In this document: piece after piece, positions 38,601 through 48,737 of the stretch
How positions within the stretch are numbered: position 1 is the stretch's first letter
Layout of the letters: the number at the start of each line of letters is the position of its first letter
Source: Odobenus rosmarus divergens
Taxonomy: Eukaryota; Chordata; Mammalia; Carnivora; Odobenidae
Reading direction: 5' to 3'
NCBI RefSeq assembly: GCF_000321225.1
Contig: NW_004450479.1
Span: 1,066,236-1,130,235, forward strand
DNA: 64,000 nt
Program-made: the position numbers and the translations under genes
The notes under the pieces: generated by a model
Seen by the model: the letters and a program-made list of their open reading frames with translations, nothing else
Databases searched by the model: none
Told to the model about the DNA's origin: nothing

Positions 38601-41600
38601 AAACCTCAGGGCTGTGGCTCTGGACCAGCCCCACTGGCCCAGCAGCATCCTCTCCACACAGTGGGCAGAGCGCGGAACCTGCCCACCAACGCTCACCTGG
38701 TCTGTGCAAAATGGCTGAGAAGCTCCCAGAGCGTCTGGCCCGAACAGAAAGTGTCCTGCAACCTAGAGCCATCATCGAGCTGCAGAGCGATGCGAACCTG
38801 AGGGGTGCAGGTGTAGGAAACCAAGTCAGGAAGGAAAGCGGCTGTCCCACCCCAGGCCCACGTCCCGGTCTCAGGGCACACAGGGAAGAGAGCCCTGTCC
38901 TTCGGGACTGCAAAGACCTTGCGGGCACATGGGAAGCTGCCCCCTGAACACTCTGCAAACGTCTGCTTGCTGCTGTAAGTTGCCGTACCTGGGGTTAACC
39001 TGTCGTGCAGCAATAGATCACAAGCGTGGTATGTCTCCTGAGCTTTCTTCACAAATGAGCACAAATTTGCAGCTTTGTGGTTAACAACTACGTCCGTAAG
39101 TAGGGACTTGGGTCTATAACCCAAAGAAAAGAAATTCCTCTCTGGTCCCTCTGCAGAATGACAGACACACTAGGGCACGCGTGCACAGAGCCTGGAGGCG
39201 AGCGTGTGTCCAACACCCACGAGCACCTCCCTCAGCCCCACCTGTCACGGCCGAGCGCCGGGTTCCCCAGTCCTACTACTCTACCACTCTGGCCAGACAC
39301 ATGGTCAAGTGCACATCTGCACTGAATCCCAATAACAAAAGGGGAGTGCTCTGGGTGCAGGTGCAAGAGAATCTTCCTATGACCCCCAGCAGCCCCAAGG
39401 AATCCCCAAGGGAAGTCAGGGTTCCTTCCACTTGAAAGTTTGAGAACCACAGTAATGAGGAAAAGAGGGGTGCTGGGGCCAGTCCCCACCGCCCGACTCC
39501 TGGTGAGCTCCGGAGAGCTGATGTCCTCAGGGGCCAAGCTTCCTTGCCTCTTGACAGGGATGGAGGCCGCCTTCCCTGCAGTGTCTGCAGGGCCCACAGA
39601 CACACACAGAAGTGAGCAACCAGCACTGTGGTCGTCTACACCCACGATAACCGTGGGGTCGTCCACTCAATCTCTAGAACCTAAAAGCTACTGATATGGT
39701 GGACCACTGCAAGCCGTGGTCCAAGACTCGGGCCGTGGTCCAGGTGAGGCCTGTGAGGTCCTCCGCCCAAAACTAGGCTGCACTCGACATCCCACAGAAC
39801 TCTGCAGGCTCCAATCGCTTAGCGATTCTATGACCAGAGTCATCAGGCTGGGCAAGTGCTGCTGACAGAGCACAAGTAACCTCCCCCAGAGATATAAAGT
39901 CAGAGCCAAGACTGAAAAGGCTCACTTCCGATCCACTGCTGACCCCCAGACAGCAGTGTGGGTGTGAGGACACAGGCCTCACCCAGCACACTGCCCTCCA
40001 TTTACCCTCACGCTCCTCCGACCGCTGCAACAGACCATCCTGTCTGCTCAGCATGCCGAAGCATCCTGCAGCCCAAACAGCCTGAATGAAAGAGCCAGAA
40101 GCAGCAGTGTCGCTGGCCGCTCCCTGAGAGCCACCTACCATGTTCTCAGGCCCCTCGCGGCTCCGGGAGATGGGCACCATCTCCAGCTTGGCATTATTGG
40201 GCAGATTGGCAAATCTCCACTGGAGAGAGAGGTCAAGCACATTCCTCTGAAACCTGCAAAACAAGCCACAGCTCAGAGGCTGCCCTGCAGATCCTAACAT
40301 AGGCCAGCTTCCATACAGCGCCTGGCACAGCCCTGCCAGGAGCAGGGGACAAGCTGAGTGATGTGCATGTCCATGCAGCCAACTCCCCAGCCAGTGCCCC
40401 CAAGGCTGCAGGAACAGAGAGGTACAGCCCGCAAGCTTGCAGGGACAGAGTGGGTCCCTGTCTGCAGTGGGTCTTCCAATGAAAAGAGAAAGTGGGCACT
40501 GACTCAGCTTTGAGCATACCGGAAAAGAGCAAGAGGGAGAAACCAGAAACGGGTCACCCTCTGGGGCAGACCAAGGGGCTGCCCACCCCACCAGGCCTAA
40601 AGCAGCAACAGGCCCAAGTACAGGCTCAGAAAATAAAAACACACCCAGGGCAACTGAGGGGCATGTACCTAGCTCTGCTCAGAAAGTTCTAACCTGCTTC
40701 CGAGAGGTGTGGGGGAGGGGGGAGAGGGGGAAAGAAAGAGCACACAGCTCTGTAACAGCATGCCAGGGGACAGCCAGCGCAGAGCACAGCCCTGGGATTC
40801 TGAGTAGCAGCACGGGCGAGGCCCAAGAAAGCAGGCTCCCGCACCACGGGTTCATCTCTGTCCCTGATGTGAAGACACCCGTACCGTTAAGACATGCTGC
40901 TAAGGTGAAAAGCTCCTCAGGCGGGACAGAAACCCACACCCTACCAAGGCAGGGTTCTGACCCTTTTGTTGTTTTAGACCACTTGAGAATCCGGTGAAAG
41001 CCCTCTCTCTAGAAAAATGCCAACGCACAGAGACCCATGCATGCAACTCCAGGGCCAAGAGGCTGCCAGAGCCACCCAGTTGGCTGAGTTTTTCCCATTT
41101 TTCTGCAAGACCACGTCTTCTTGCCCCCAGAGCCCCACCAAATGCACAAAAACCCTCTACAGAGACCCCTAAAAAAGACACATCCACAGCCTAACCCCCA
41201 GAACCCGGGAATGTGACCTTACTTGAAAATAAGGGCTTTGCAGATAAAACTCAGTTAAGGATCTCGAGATGAGGTCATCCTGGATTGGGGTGGGCCCTAA
41301 ATCCAATGACAAGTGTCCTTATAGGAGACAGAAGAGGAAAAGACACACAACACAGAGGGAAAAGGCGACCTGAGGAGGAGGTAGAGGCTGAGCGCAAGCC
41401 CGGAAGCCACCAGAAGCTGGGGGAGATAAGGGAAGCTCCTCTCCTAGAGGCTTGCAGGGAGTGTGGCCCTGCCAACACCTTGACTTTGGGTTTCTGTGAG
41501 AAAATGAACGTGTTGGCTTAAGCCCCAGGCAGGGCGCTGGGGAGGGGTGCACGGACTTGGACCCTAGCAAACTCACTTCAGATCGTATTCACTGGGGTTG

Positions 41601-42582
41601 AAGTCCTGTCGGCGGCACGTGTCCTCCAGAACCTAGGAGTCAGACAACAGGCCTGTGAGCCACCGTGTCTGGCCTGGTGGCTGGGTTGCCAGGCACACAG
41701 TCCATCTCTTGATGAACCAACTGGCTTTGCCAGACCAAGCTTAGTCCAGACCCCATGCTGGACTGTCCACTCCACAGATGCACACACCTCACCTGCAACT
41801 CCTATTCACCCTGCCTCTCACTGGGCCTGCCTAGTCGGTCGCCCGGCCTCCGGGACAGCCCACCACCAGACCTCTTGCTACGCGCTTTGGGAATAAAGGT
41901 CAACCTCGGGCCCCACCGCCCGCAGGGCTTCACCGCCCTCCCCACGAGCCGCCGGCACAGACGGCCCCCCGCTTCTGGGCCCCGAAAGCACACTGCTCAG
42001 TCCGCCACCGCCCCACCCCGGCGTACCCTCCCGGTACGCGCACCGGCCCCTGGACAGCGGGGCCCGAGAAGCCTCTTTAATGCAACAGCTGTCCCGGAGA
42101 AAGTGCAGCGAGTGACTCAGCAAATCAGTTTCCAGGAGCCAAGGCCGCACACCCAGGGGACACCGGGCCGGAGGACGCCCCGAAACGGGGACACGGCTTG
42201 GGGCTCTGTCGCGGACTCCGAGGGGCGGAAGGAGGTGCCGCCGCCCGACTCCCGCCAGTGCGACCCCAGCCCCGCGGGGACCCGCGGAGCCCCAGAGCCG
42301 GGAGCCCTGCGCGGAAGGGGGCGGACCCGCCGCGCCAGCAGGCCGCTCATTGGCCGCCGCGGGCCCCCGCCCCTCAGGCCCCGCCCCCGCGGCCTTCCGG
42401 AGCCAACCGCAGGCGCGGGCCCGGTACCGCGCCCCCGCCGCCGCTCGCCCGGCCACCGCCACGGCCCGCCGCCGCCGCACCTGCAGCAGCACGGTGCTCG
42501 GCGTCACCTTCACCGTGTGGCGCCGCCCGTTCGGGGCCAGCACCGACACCGCTGAGCCCCCGCCGCCAGCCGGGGCCGCCAT
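17609..42582 (-). CDS. ASPSCR1: ASPSCR1 (TUG/UBXN9), UBX-domain GLUT4 tether and p97 cofactor (16 coding exons, complete)
   Basis: Exons: 42582-42481, 41632-41577, 40253-40139, 38797-38697, 31458-31401, 30462-30389, 30095-29705, 23696-23557, 23363-23282, 22980-22914, 22147-22085, 21541-21489, 18309-18258, 18025-17956, 17877-17702, 17622-17609; 1614 nt, 537 aa plus TGA. The N terminus MAAPAGGGGSAVSVLAPNGR starts a ubiquitin-like domain (about 1-90), followed by a second one (about 92-170). The reported TUG cleavage site, GG/S, falls exactly at Gly163-Gly164/Ser165 (TGGSAIIR). Exon 7 (residues 169-299) is a Ser/Pro-rich linker. A UBX domain spans about 374-455 (FPDRYILQGFFRP through FITPPKSVLDD). 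The C terminus is KVPKWLKLPAGKR. Family knowledge: it retains GLUT4 vesicles until insulin triggers cleavage, and it disassembles p97 hexamers; its 5' part is fused to TFE3 in alveolar soft part sarcoma. It is about 16 aa shorter than human because the acidic/basic QE-R repeats at the exon 7-8 junction are absent. Confidence 0.97.
20800..20885. other. AT-rich island in ASPSCR1 intron 12, possible conserved element
   Basis: In a GC-rich intron this stretch suddenly reads ACTAATTAAAATATCTGAG, with a TAATTA homeodomain core at 20830-20835. It matches no repeat I recognise. Function is inferred only from composition. Confidence 0.3.
26480..26720. other. AT-rich island in ASPSCR1 intron 7, possible conserved element
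   Basis: The base composition drops in GC relative to its flanks (ATTTTCTTGACAGTAATTTT, then AAAAAAATGTAAAACC). No open frame, no SINE or L1 signature. It is a candidate noncoding element only. Confidence 0.3.
27905..28150. other. AT-rich island with TAATTA and TCF-like sites, ASPSCR1 intron 7
   Basis: This non-repetitive stretch contains TAATTA (27933-27938), a TCF/LEF-type CATCAAAG (27948-27955), TTTATTTAAATCC and AACATTAATGG. It stands out from GC-rich flanks of around 65-70 percent GC by eye. A conserved enhancer is possible but not shown. Confidence 0.35.
29100..29610 (+). mobile_element. Old L1 fragments, diverged
   Basis: Short phrases resemble L1: AGGATCGCTCCCTGGAATGC near 29189 (ORF2-like) and TGCCTCAATGAAATTAAG near 29580 (3'-end-like). 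They are diverged and broken, so the limits are rough. Confidence 0.35.
31080..31345. other. AT-rich island in ASPSCR1 intron 5, possible conserved element
   Basis: Contains AAAAAGATCAAAACACGG, GCAAATATTTATTAAAATG (forkhead/MEF2-like) and GAATTTTCCAGATTGG between GC-rich flanks, 60 bp upstream (in plus coordinates) of exon 5. No repeat family is recognised. Confidence 0.35.
31610..31898. repeat. CpG-rich minisatellite in ASPSCR1 intron 4
   Basis: About 14 tandem units of 19-23 bp. The typical plus-strand unit is CTCACGGTCGGCCGTG followed by 5 to 8 G. Variants differ at CGGCCG/CGGTTG/CAGTTG/CGGCTG and in the length of the G run. The inner CACGG-TCGG-CCGTG is a hairpin-capable inverted repeat. 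The array begins 150 bp upstream (transcript sense) of the exon 5 acceptor. Confidence 0.96.
37606..37856 (+). mobile_element. CAN-SINE with target-site duplication in ASPSCR1 intron 4
   Basis: The SINE body is about 37621-37820, followed by an AATA-rich tail. Flanking copies AAAAGAACCAGCACA (37606-37620) and AAAAGGACCAGCACA (37842-37856) differ at one base. It is antisense to ASPSCR1. Confidence 0.96.
38160..38350. other. AT-rich island with ATTAATTA in ASPSCR1 intron 4, possible conserved element
   Basis: The block around ACATTTAAACCATTAATTAC (homeodomain core ATTAATTA, 38263-38270) and ATACCATTAAGATTTTC is non-repetitive and much more AT-rich than its surroundings. Candidate enhancer by composition only. 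Confidence 0.35.
41205..41525 (+). mobile_element. Old interspersed repeat upstream of ASPSCR1 exon 2, family not assigned
   Basis: The text GAATGTGACCTTACTTGAAAA, GATGAGGTCATCCTGG, GGGTGGGCCCTAAATCCAAT and TGTCCTTATAGGAGACAG is a phrase shared by a very common ancient mammalian repeat. I recognise the phrase but cannot name the family with certainty. It lies in ASPSCR1 intron 2. Confidence 0.55.
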
Positions 42583-42780
42583 CTTCCGCTCACGTGACGC
42601 GCCGCCGCCAGCTCGGCGTCAAACCACTTTCTCGCTAACAGCCCGGACGCACAGCCACGCGGTGGCGGGGCGGAGCCTGGGGGGCGGGGTTAGCGCTCGT
42701 TTCCGGGCCCGCCCCGACGTCTGGGTCCCGCCCCCGGCTCGGGCCCCGCCCTGACGCCTTCTCTGAACCCCAGAGCGCTG
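42200..42780 (-). promoter_or_regulatory. ASPSCR1: ASPSCR1 CpG-island promoter
   Basis: A CpG-dense block centred on coding exon 1. Just upstream of the ATG (42582) lies the palindrome TCACGTGA (42590-42597), the preferred core of TFE3/TFEB/MITF and USF factors, next to TGACG. A YY1-type motif (AAGATGGCGGC on the minus strand, 42575-42585) covers the start codon, and an ETS-like GCGGAAG lies beside it. No TATA box is seen. The start site is probably within 42600-42650. Confidence 0.75.
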
Positions 42781-44680
42781 GTGGCACGCGTGGTCCGCCG
42801 CGGACACCCCAACGGGCGCTGCGTGGCTGCGGGCCGCAAGCTCGCGTGGCCTGGGCTCCGGGTTCCCACCGGGCCACAGCGCCTCGCCGGCCTGGGCCTC
42901 GCTTGCCCTTCGGCCTCCCCCCCACACACACACACCCCGGTCTCCAACGCTCGCCCACCTGCCCCGCTTCCTGCCCACTTCCCCCCAGTCCCCTGTGGTC
43001 ACCTCCGCCTGCGGCCCTGGGGGGGTGGTGTGAAGGCCAGGGACAGGCTCAGGGTAAAGGTCGGCCACAGGCTCCAGACCAGAGAGGGTGCATTCGCTGA
43101 AAGTCTGAGACCTGCGTTCTACACGCCGGGTGCTGGACTCGCTGTAACCAGCTGCTGTACGCTGAGCGAGAACTTGTCCGCGATTCCAGCTCCCCGCAGT
43201 GGGAGCCTGTGGAAGGTCGGGGAGGAGAGGCGCGTGGAATCCTACTACCCCTCCGGTGTGGGTGCTGTCTCATCTTCACATCGGTGACACACACCTCTTG
43301 CGTACCCACTGACTGAGGAACACAGACACGTGCCTGCAAATGGAGGGAACCTGGGGAAAGTTTCAGGATAGCTGCAGCTCCAGGGACACCCCTCGTGGTC
43401 CAGCCTCATGGTCCAGGGTCCAGGCAGCAGTGCAAAGCCCAGTGTGACCTGAGTGTCCCACTGAGCCCTCTCACCATTGGTGAGCCCCTCCCCTGAGGCC
43501 ACAGGGCATCACAGGACATTGGCGATGTCACATGGGAGGCACTTGGGAGGTCATGTGGTCAAGCCCCAATACCAGCCACTGCCAGGTCTTCACTGGCTCA
43601 GAGACAAGGCTCCTGCCCTGTCCCTTCCTTGCTATGGCCTTATCCACTCCTGCCTCTCACGTGGGTCTCAGTGTCTGTGTGTGGCTGGGCACACACACTC
43701 TTGGGGCATTTGTGGTCGCTGCGGGGTCAAGCTCTCCCACCACACCCTTCTGCCCATCATGCCCCCACAGGCAATTCTGTGGGAGACAGGCCCCTGCACC
43801 CCAAGCTGTCCCCAGTCCCGCCTCTTGGGCATGTCGGCCTGCAGGGGTTCCCTCGCAGCCTCATCTCCACAAGGATAGGCCTTTCATGCTCGCTCACTTG
43901 TTTACTGTTCTTTCTGTCTATGGAGCCCTTCACGGTGCCAGTTCACAGGGCACAGTAAGCAGAGCCCACCCTGGCATGGGGCAGGTGTTTGACCATTGCT
44001 GGTACAACAAACACATGGCTCCCCCTAACTGGGTCTTCCCCTCCCACCGCTGATCCTCACCTATCAGAGGCAGGGTGCCCCAAACTCTGTGGGATCTGCG
44101 TTGGGGCACTGGCAGTGGGAGGTGCGGGAGTCAGGGCAGAGCCACCTCTCCTTAGTGACCTGTCTGGGCTGGACCAGGACACAGTGAGGCATCTGTGAAC
44201 ACAGCCCAGAGACACTGCATGCTGGCTTGGAGCCCTGGGGTGCTGGACCCACAGCTTGACAAGTCTCCGAAGGCAAGAAACACCCAAAAGTGGCTCCCCG
44301 TTGGACAGGGGTTGATTTCAGGCCAGAGCCAAACATTCAGGTCCTGGGTGTGCCAGCTCCCCCACAGTGGGAAGGCCCCTCACCTGCCTTTGGTGACTGC
44401 ACACTCGGGGCTGAACACACACACTGGGACCACGTGTTTGCTCTCCTGAGAGGCCTGCCTTCCTAGGCTCCTCTCTGCAACTCAGCACATTTACTTAGCA
44501 CTCCATCACCTCCTGCAGGCATTTCCTGCACAGCCTTGATCTACCCAGATTCCAGGACCCATCACAGCAGAGTCCACCAGAGGAGACCGTGGGGTCAAAG
44601 GTCATCTTTGGGAAATTTGCAAGGCCAGGAAGGGGAGTCTTTACCTAGGTGTTTTGTTCAGCATCTGTGTGCAGCTCGTG
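42781..44680. other. Intergenic unique DNA between ASPSCR1 and the repeat cluster
   Basis: No gene-like exon is seen. The only motif I would single out is a near-perfect DR1 nuclear-receptor element, GGGTCA-A-AGGTCA, at 44592-44604. The open frames here lack splice signals or recognisable protein content. Confidence 0.5.
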
Positions 44681-44689
44681 TTTTTCTTG

Positions 44690-45290
44690 CCCAATTTGAT
44701 ATCTCAGAGAAGAGCAGTTCTGCCCATTAATGTTCACAGCGGCTCTATTTGTGATAGCCAAAATCTGGAATGAGCCCGGATGTCCTTCAACGGGTGAGTG
44801 CTTGAACACACTGTGGCACAGTCCCCCTGCGGGACACCACTCAGCAGTCAAAAAGGACAAGCTGCGGGTCCAGCAACCTGGGTGGCTCCCCAGGGAAGTG
44901 TACTGAGGCATGAAAAGCCGTTCTCCAGAGGCTACAGGCATATGGTAGAGCTGCATTTATACAGCCTTATGGAAATGGCAGCATTTTAGACATGGTGGAC
45001 CAAGGAAGGGTTGCCAGATGTTGGGGCAATGGTTTGTCGGGGGCGGGGGGGGGAGATGAAGCCAACGTGGCTATAGGAGGGCAAAGCCAGGGACCCTCAG
45101 GGAAACGTGAAGGGGGGTACACTGTATCCACATCACTGTCCTGGTGGTGATATTGTCCATAGTTCTGCCAAATGTTATGATTGCTGGAAAGGGGGCAAAG
45201 TGCGCAAGGGCTGGCTCCGTATCATTTCTTACGATTCCACATGATTCTATCATTATCTCAACAAAATTTTCAATTAAAAAATGCCATCTG
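44690..45290 (+). mobile_element. Old L1 3' end (plus strand), diverged
   Basis: Typical L1 phrases are readable: TTGTGATAGCCAAAATCTGG, ATGTCCTTCAACGGGTGAGT, CACTCAGCAGTCAAAAAGGA, and a 3' end TATCATTATCTCAACAAAAT. Many substitutions and indels mark it as ancient. Confidence 0.75.
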
Positions 45291-45292
45291 TA

Positions 45293-45398
45293 GGGGCTCC
45301 CGGCTGGCTCAGTCGGAGGAGTGTGAGACTCTGGATCTCAGGACCATGAGTTCGAGCACCATGTTCAGTGTAGACATTACTTAAATAAAAATTTTAAG
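45293..45398 (+). mobile_element. CAN-SINE, short tRNA-type subfamily
   Basis: The head GGGGCTCCCGGCTGGCTCAG, then ACTCTGGATCTCAGGACCAT, GAGTTCGAGCACCATG and the tail TACTTAAATAAAAATTTTAA fit the short CAN-SINE subfamily that lacks the CT-rich middle. Confidence 0.85.
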
Positions 45399-45597
45399 GG
45401 GCGCCTGGGTGGCTCAGTCGGTGAAGCGTCCGCCTTCGGCTCAGGTCATGATCCCGGGGTCCTGGGATCGAGCCCCGCGTCGGGCTCCCTGCTCAACAGG
45501 GAGTCTGCTTCTCCCTCTCCCTCTGCTGCTCCCCCTGCTTGTGCTCCCTCTCTCTCCCTCTCTGTCAAATAAACAAATAAAATCTTTAAAAAAAACA
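45399..45597 (+). mobile_element. CAN-SINE, full length
   Basis: Begins GGGGCGCCTGGGTGGCTCAG directly after the previous SINE tail and ends CAAATAAACAAATAAAATC plus an A-rich tail. Near consensus. Confidence 0.96.
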
Positions 45598-45599
45598 AA

Positions 45600-45735
45600 A
45601 CGGCAGAGGGAGAGGGGGAAGCAGGCTCCCCACCAAGCAGGGAGCCCAACACGGGACTCAATCCCAGGACTCCGGGATCATGACCTGAGCTGAAGGCAGA
45701 CACTTAACCGACTGAGCCAGCCAGGCGCCACCCCC
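45600..45735 (-). mobile_element. CAN-SINE, opposite strand, tail-to-tail with the previous one
   Basis: On the minus strand it starts GGTGGCGCCTGGCTGGCTCA and runs through TCGGTTAAGTGTCTGCC and GATCATGACC complements. It forms an inverted pair with 45399-45597. Confidence 0.9.
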
Positions 45736-45819
45736 CCCTTGTTAAAAAAAAAAAACAAAACACACACACAACTTTAAAAAAAATGACATTTAAAGAAAGC
45801 TAAACCCTTAATACAGTAA

Positions 45820-46670
45820 ACCAGCACTTTCCATTCCTTCTCTGTACTTTCTTCTAGATGACCACCGTTAGCACCTTGTCACATTTGCCTTCTCTCCGTG
45901 CATTTATGTCTGCACTTGTATTTATATTTGAAAGTCAGTTGACGATATCCTGGCACTTCCTGTCCAAATCACCCAGCAGCACCTCCTACGAACCAGGACC
46001 TTCTCCTACTTCACCGTAACCTGTCCCTGCACCCAACAAGCATATAGTCATGGATGCAATGATATTATCTAACACACACTTCACTTTAGGATTGCCCTTG
46101 TCCCAAAATGGTCCTTTACAGCTTGCTGTCACATTGCATTTGGTCGACACATCTGTTTGTGCTCCTTTAATCCACAACAGACCCTCCATCTTTTGTTTTG
46201 CTTGTTTTAATTTTTCATGACACTCACATTTTGTGAGGAACCCAGACCATTTTCTGTAGACCATTCCGTCTGGATCTGCCTTCTGGGGCTAAATGTTCAG
46301 AGCAGTGAGGCAATGCAGGGGGGACAGCAGATCAGGGGATCCAGGACATCGGCTTGTCCTGTTAGTGGGGAGCAAATTCTGGACACTTGGTCAAGGTGGG
46401 TCTGCCAGATTTCTCCACGGTCAAGGTCCTTCATAGAGTGAATAAGCCATGTGCGGGGCAAATCTTTGAGACTGTAAATACGTTTTTCCAATAGCCATTT
46501 ACCCAGTGGCTTTAGCATCCATTGATGGTTGTTGTCTGAATTCTTCATTATGTTTATGACTGCAAAGTCATGACTTTCTGATTTTATCATTTCCTTTACA
46601 TGTAATAGGCTTTTTGGTTTTTTGTTCTGTTTTTTGTTTGGTTGAGAAATGCTTTCCCTCCTTTAAAAAA
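45820..46670. other. AT-rich intergenic DNA, probably old repeat remains
   Basis: Phrases such as TTATCTAACACACACTTCAC and ATTGCCCTTGTCCCAAAATG resemble an ancient L1-associated 3' sequence that also appears at 47160-47450. The rest is not assigned. No gene seen. Confidence 0.4.
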
Positions 46671-46681
46671 AAAAAATTCTT

Positions 46682-46835
46682 GGGATGCCTGGGTGGCTCA
46701 GTTGGGCATCTGCCTTTGGCTCAGGTCATGATCTCAGGGTCCTGGGATCAAGCCCCGCATCGGGGGAAGCTGGCTTCTCCCTCTGCCACTCCCCCTGCTT
46801 GTGCTCTTTCTCTCTGACAAATAAATAAAATCTTT
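46682..46835 (+). mobile_element. CAN-SINE, internally shortened
   Basis: GGGATGCCTGGGTGGCTCAG head, missing part of the middle (CATCGGGGGAAGCTGGCTTC), ending ATAAATAAAATCTTT. A second SINE inserted in its tail. Confidence 0.93.
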
Positions 46836-47044
46836 TTTTTAAGATTTTATTTATTTATTTGAGAGAGAGAATGAGAGAGAGAGAGAGAGCATGAGAGGGG
46901 GGAGGGTCAGAGGGAGAAGCAGACTCCCCGCTGAGCAGGGAGCCCGATGTGGGACTCGATCCCGGGACTCCAGGATCATGACCTGAGCCGAAGGCAGTCG
47001 CTTAACCAACTGAGCCACCCAGGCGCCCCATAAATAAAATCTTT
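46836..47044 (-). mobile_element. CAN-SINE nested in the tail of the previous SINE, with 15-bp duplication
   Basis: Minus-strand SINE (body about 46836-47029). The target duplication ATAAATAAAATCTTT is identical at 46821-46835 and 47030-47044, so it is younger than the element it hit. Confidence 0.95.
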
Positions 47045-47149
47045 AAAAAAAATTCTTAAATGTTAATATGAATTTGTAGACTCTTTTTGATGCTCAAACT
47101 GATCCAAATTTGGTCAATGAGACCCCTTCATTCTGGCTCCCTTCTTTTT

Positions 47150-47560
47150 GGAGGGGGGTGATTTTTATTTTTATATCATTTCAAATTTAAAAGAAAGTTG
47201 CAAGAACAGTACAAGGCGCTCCTGGGTGTCTCTTAGATTCACCAGTTGTAACATGTTGCCCACTTGCTTTATCATCTTCTTCTCCCCATAGATACACATA
47301 GATTTTTTTCTGAACCATTTGAGAGTAAGTTGGAGACACTGTGCACGACACTCAGGACTTGTGCCTGTTTCCCAAGAGCAAAGCCATCCTCTTACACAGC
47401 TGCAGAACTACTATACACCACTGGGAAATCCAACATTGATATCGCCCTCTGAGCGAGTCTGCCGGCACCTTTCCCAGCAACATCTTCCCTGCATCTTTTT
47501 CACGTGTTTCCAGTATTCTCTGAGCACTTCTTCACTTCTGCCAGTTACAATGTCCTAGGC
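47150..47560. mobile_element. Old L1-type repeat fragment, diverged
   Basis: AAAGAAAGTTGCAAGAACAG, GATTCACCAGTTGTAACATG, GCTTTATCATCTTCTTC and CTGAACCATTTGAGAGTAAG match a common ancient mammalian repeat that I associate with L1 3' sequences; the family name and strand are uncertain. Confidence 0.5.
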
Positions 47561-48035
47561 TCACCCAGGATGTTCCCTGCCCCAGCCCTGAATGTGCCAT
47601 TTCTCAAGGAAGCCCCAGTCCCAGAATGGGATTTAGAAACCAAGGCCTGGAGCTGAGTGTGCTCAGCGCTGTGGAGTGCCTCTGTCCACCGCGGCCTCAT
47701 CAGGGGCACAGCTGACATCCTGAAGGCATCGAAGGTCTCTCCCTCCAAACCATGCCTCAGGCTTCTTCCCCTTCCTTCATTCCATATTTATATGTGGTTG
47801 AATCATATGAAATTGCCAATATTCAGCCATTTTTGTTCTAGAAAAAAAAAATGCAAATCTACATGGTTCAAGTAAATATCCCTTTCTCCGCAGTGAGAAT
47901 GCTTGTTTTCAGTCACATCAGTATATTTACTAACATTCTCTGTTCTAAAATGCCCTCCAAATAGCTTTGGAATGACTATTAACTACAGACCTACTAAGGA
48001 AATCTCAAGATCTCTTTGTAGTTGTTTTTGTCCTC

Positions 48036-48266
48036 AGAATACAAACCACTAGGGCGTCTGGGTGGCTCAGTTGGTTAAGCAACAGCCTTCGGCTCAGGTC
48101 ATGATCCCGGAGTCCCGAGATCGAGTCCCGCATCGGGCTCCCTGCTCAGCAGGGAGTCTGCTTCTCCCTCTGACCCACTTCCCTCTCGTGCTCTCTGGTT
48201 CTCATTCTCTCTCTCTCAAATAAATAAATAAAATCTTAAAAAAAAAAAAAAGAATACAAACCACTA
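48036..48266 (+). mobile_element. CAN-SINE with perfect 16-bp target-site duplication
   Basis: Body about 48052-48250. AGAATACAAACCACTA is identical at 48036-48051 and 48251-48266. Confidence 0.96.
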
Positions 48267-48284
48267 AAGTAATACAGATTATTG

Positions 48285-48430
48285 TGGGGATGCCTGAGTG
48301 GCTCAGCTGGTTAAATGTCTTGATTCTTGATTTCAGCTCGGGTTGTGGGATCGAGCACCGTGTGAGGCTCCACACTCTGTGGGGAGTCCGCTTGAAAATT
48401 TTCTCCCTCTGCCCTTCCCCCCACTTGCGG

Positions 48431-48461
<31 letters not shown>

Positions 48462-48515
48462 GTCTCTCTCTCTCTCTCTTTCAAATAAATAAATAAATCT
48501 TAAAAAAAAAGAAAG
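48285..48515 (+). mobile_element. CAN-SINE, long CT-repeat subfamily
   Basis: GGGATGCCTGAGTGGCTCAG head, TTCTTGATTTCAGCTCGG, GAAAATTTTCTCCCTCTGCC, then a long TC run and AAATAAATAAATAAATCTT. Older, more diverged than its neighbours. Confidence 0.93.
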
Positions 48516-48527
48516 AAAGAAATACAG

Positions 48528-48737
48528 AGACACCTGGGTGGCTCAGTCATTAAGCGTCTGCCTTTGGCTCAGGTCATGGTCCCAGGGTCCTGGGATCGAG
48601 CCCCACCTTGGGCTCCCTGCTCAGCGGGAAGCCTGCTTCTCCCTCTCCCGCTCCCCCTGCTTGTGTTCCCTCTCTCGCTGTGTCTCTCTCTCTCTCTGTC
48701 AAATAAATAAATAAAACCTTTTTAAAAATTAAAAAAA
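48528..48737 (+). mobile_element. CAN-SINE, full length
   Basis: CACCTGGGTGGCTCAGTCAT head, CT-rich middle and CAAATAAATAAATAAAACC tail. Third plus-strand SINE in a row within 700 bp. Confidence 0.95.

Noticed and set aside
45399..45695. Open frame through SINE sequence ([19 protein letters not shown])
   Set aside because: This peptide recurs at every plus-strand CAN-SINE and is a non-coding repeat translation.
48014..48021. Another TCF/LEF match (CTTTGTAG) in the NOTUM upstream region
   Set aside because: It lies in AT-rich, repeat-flanked DNA and such matches are expected by chance at this density.
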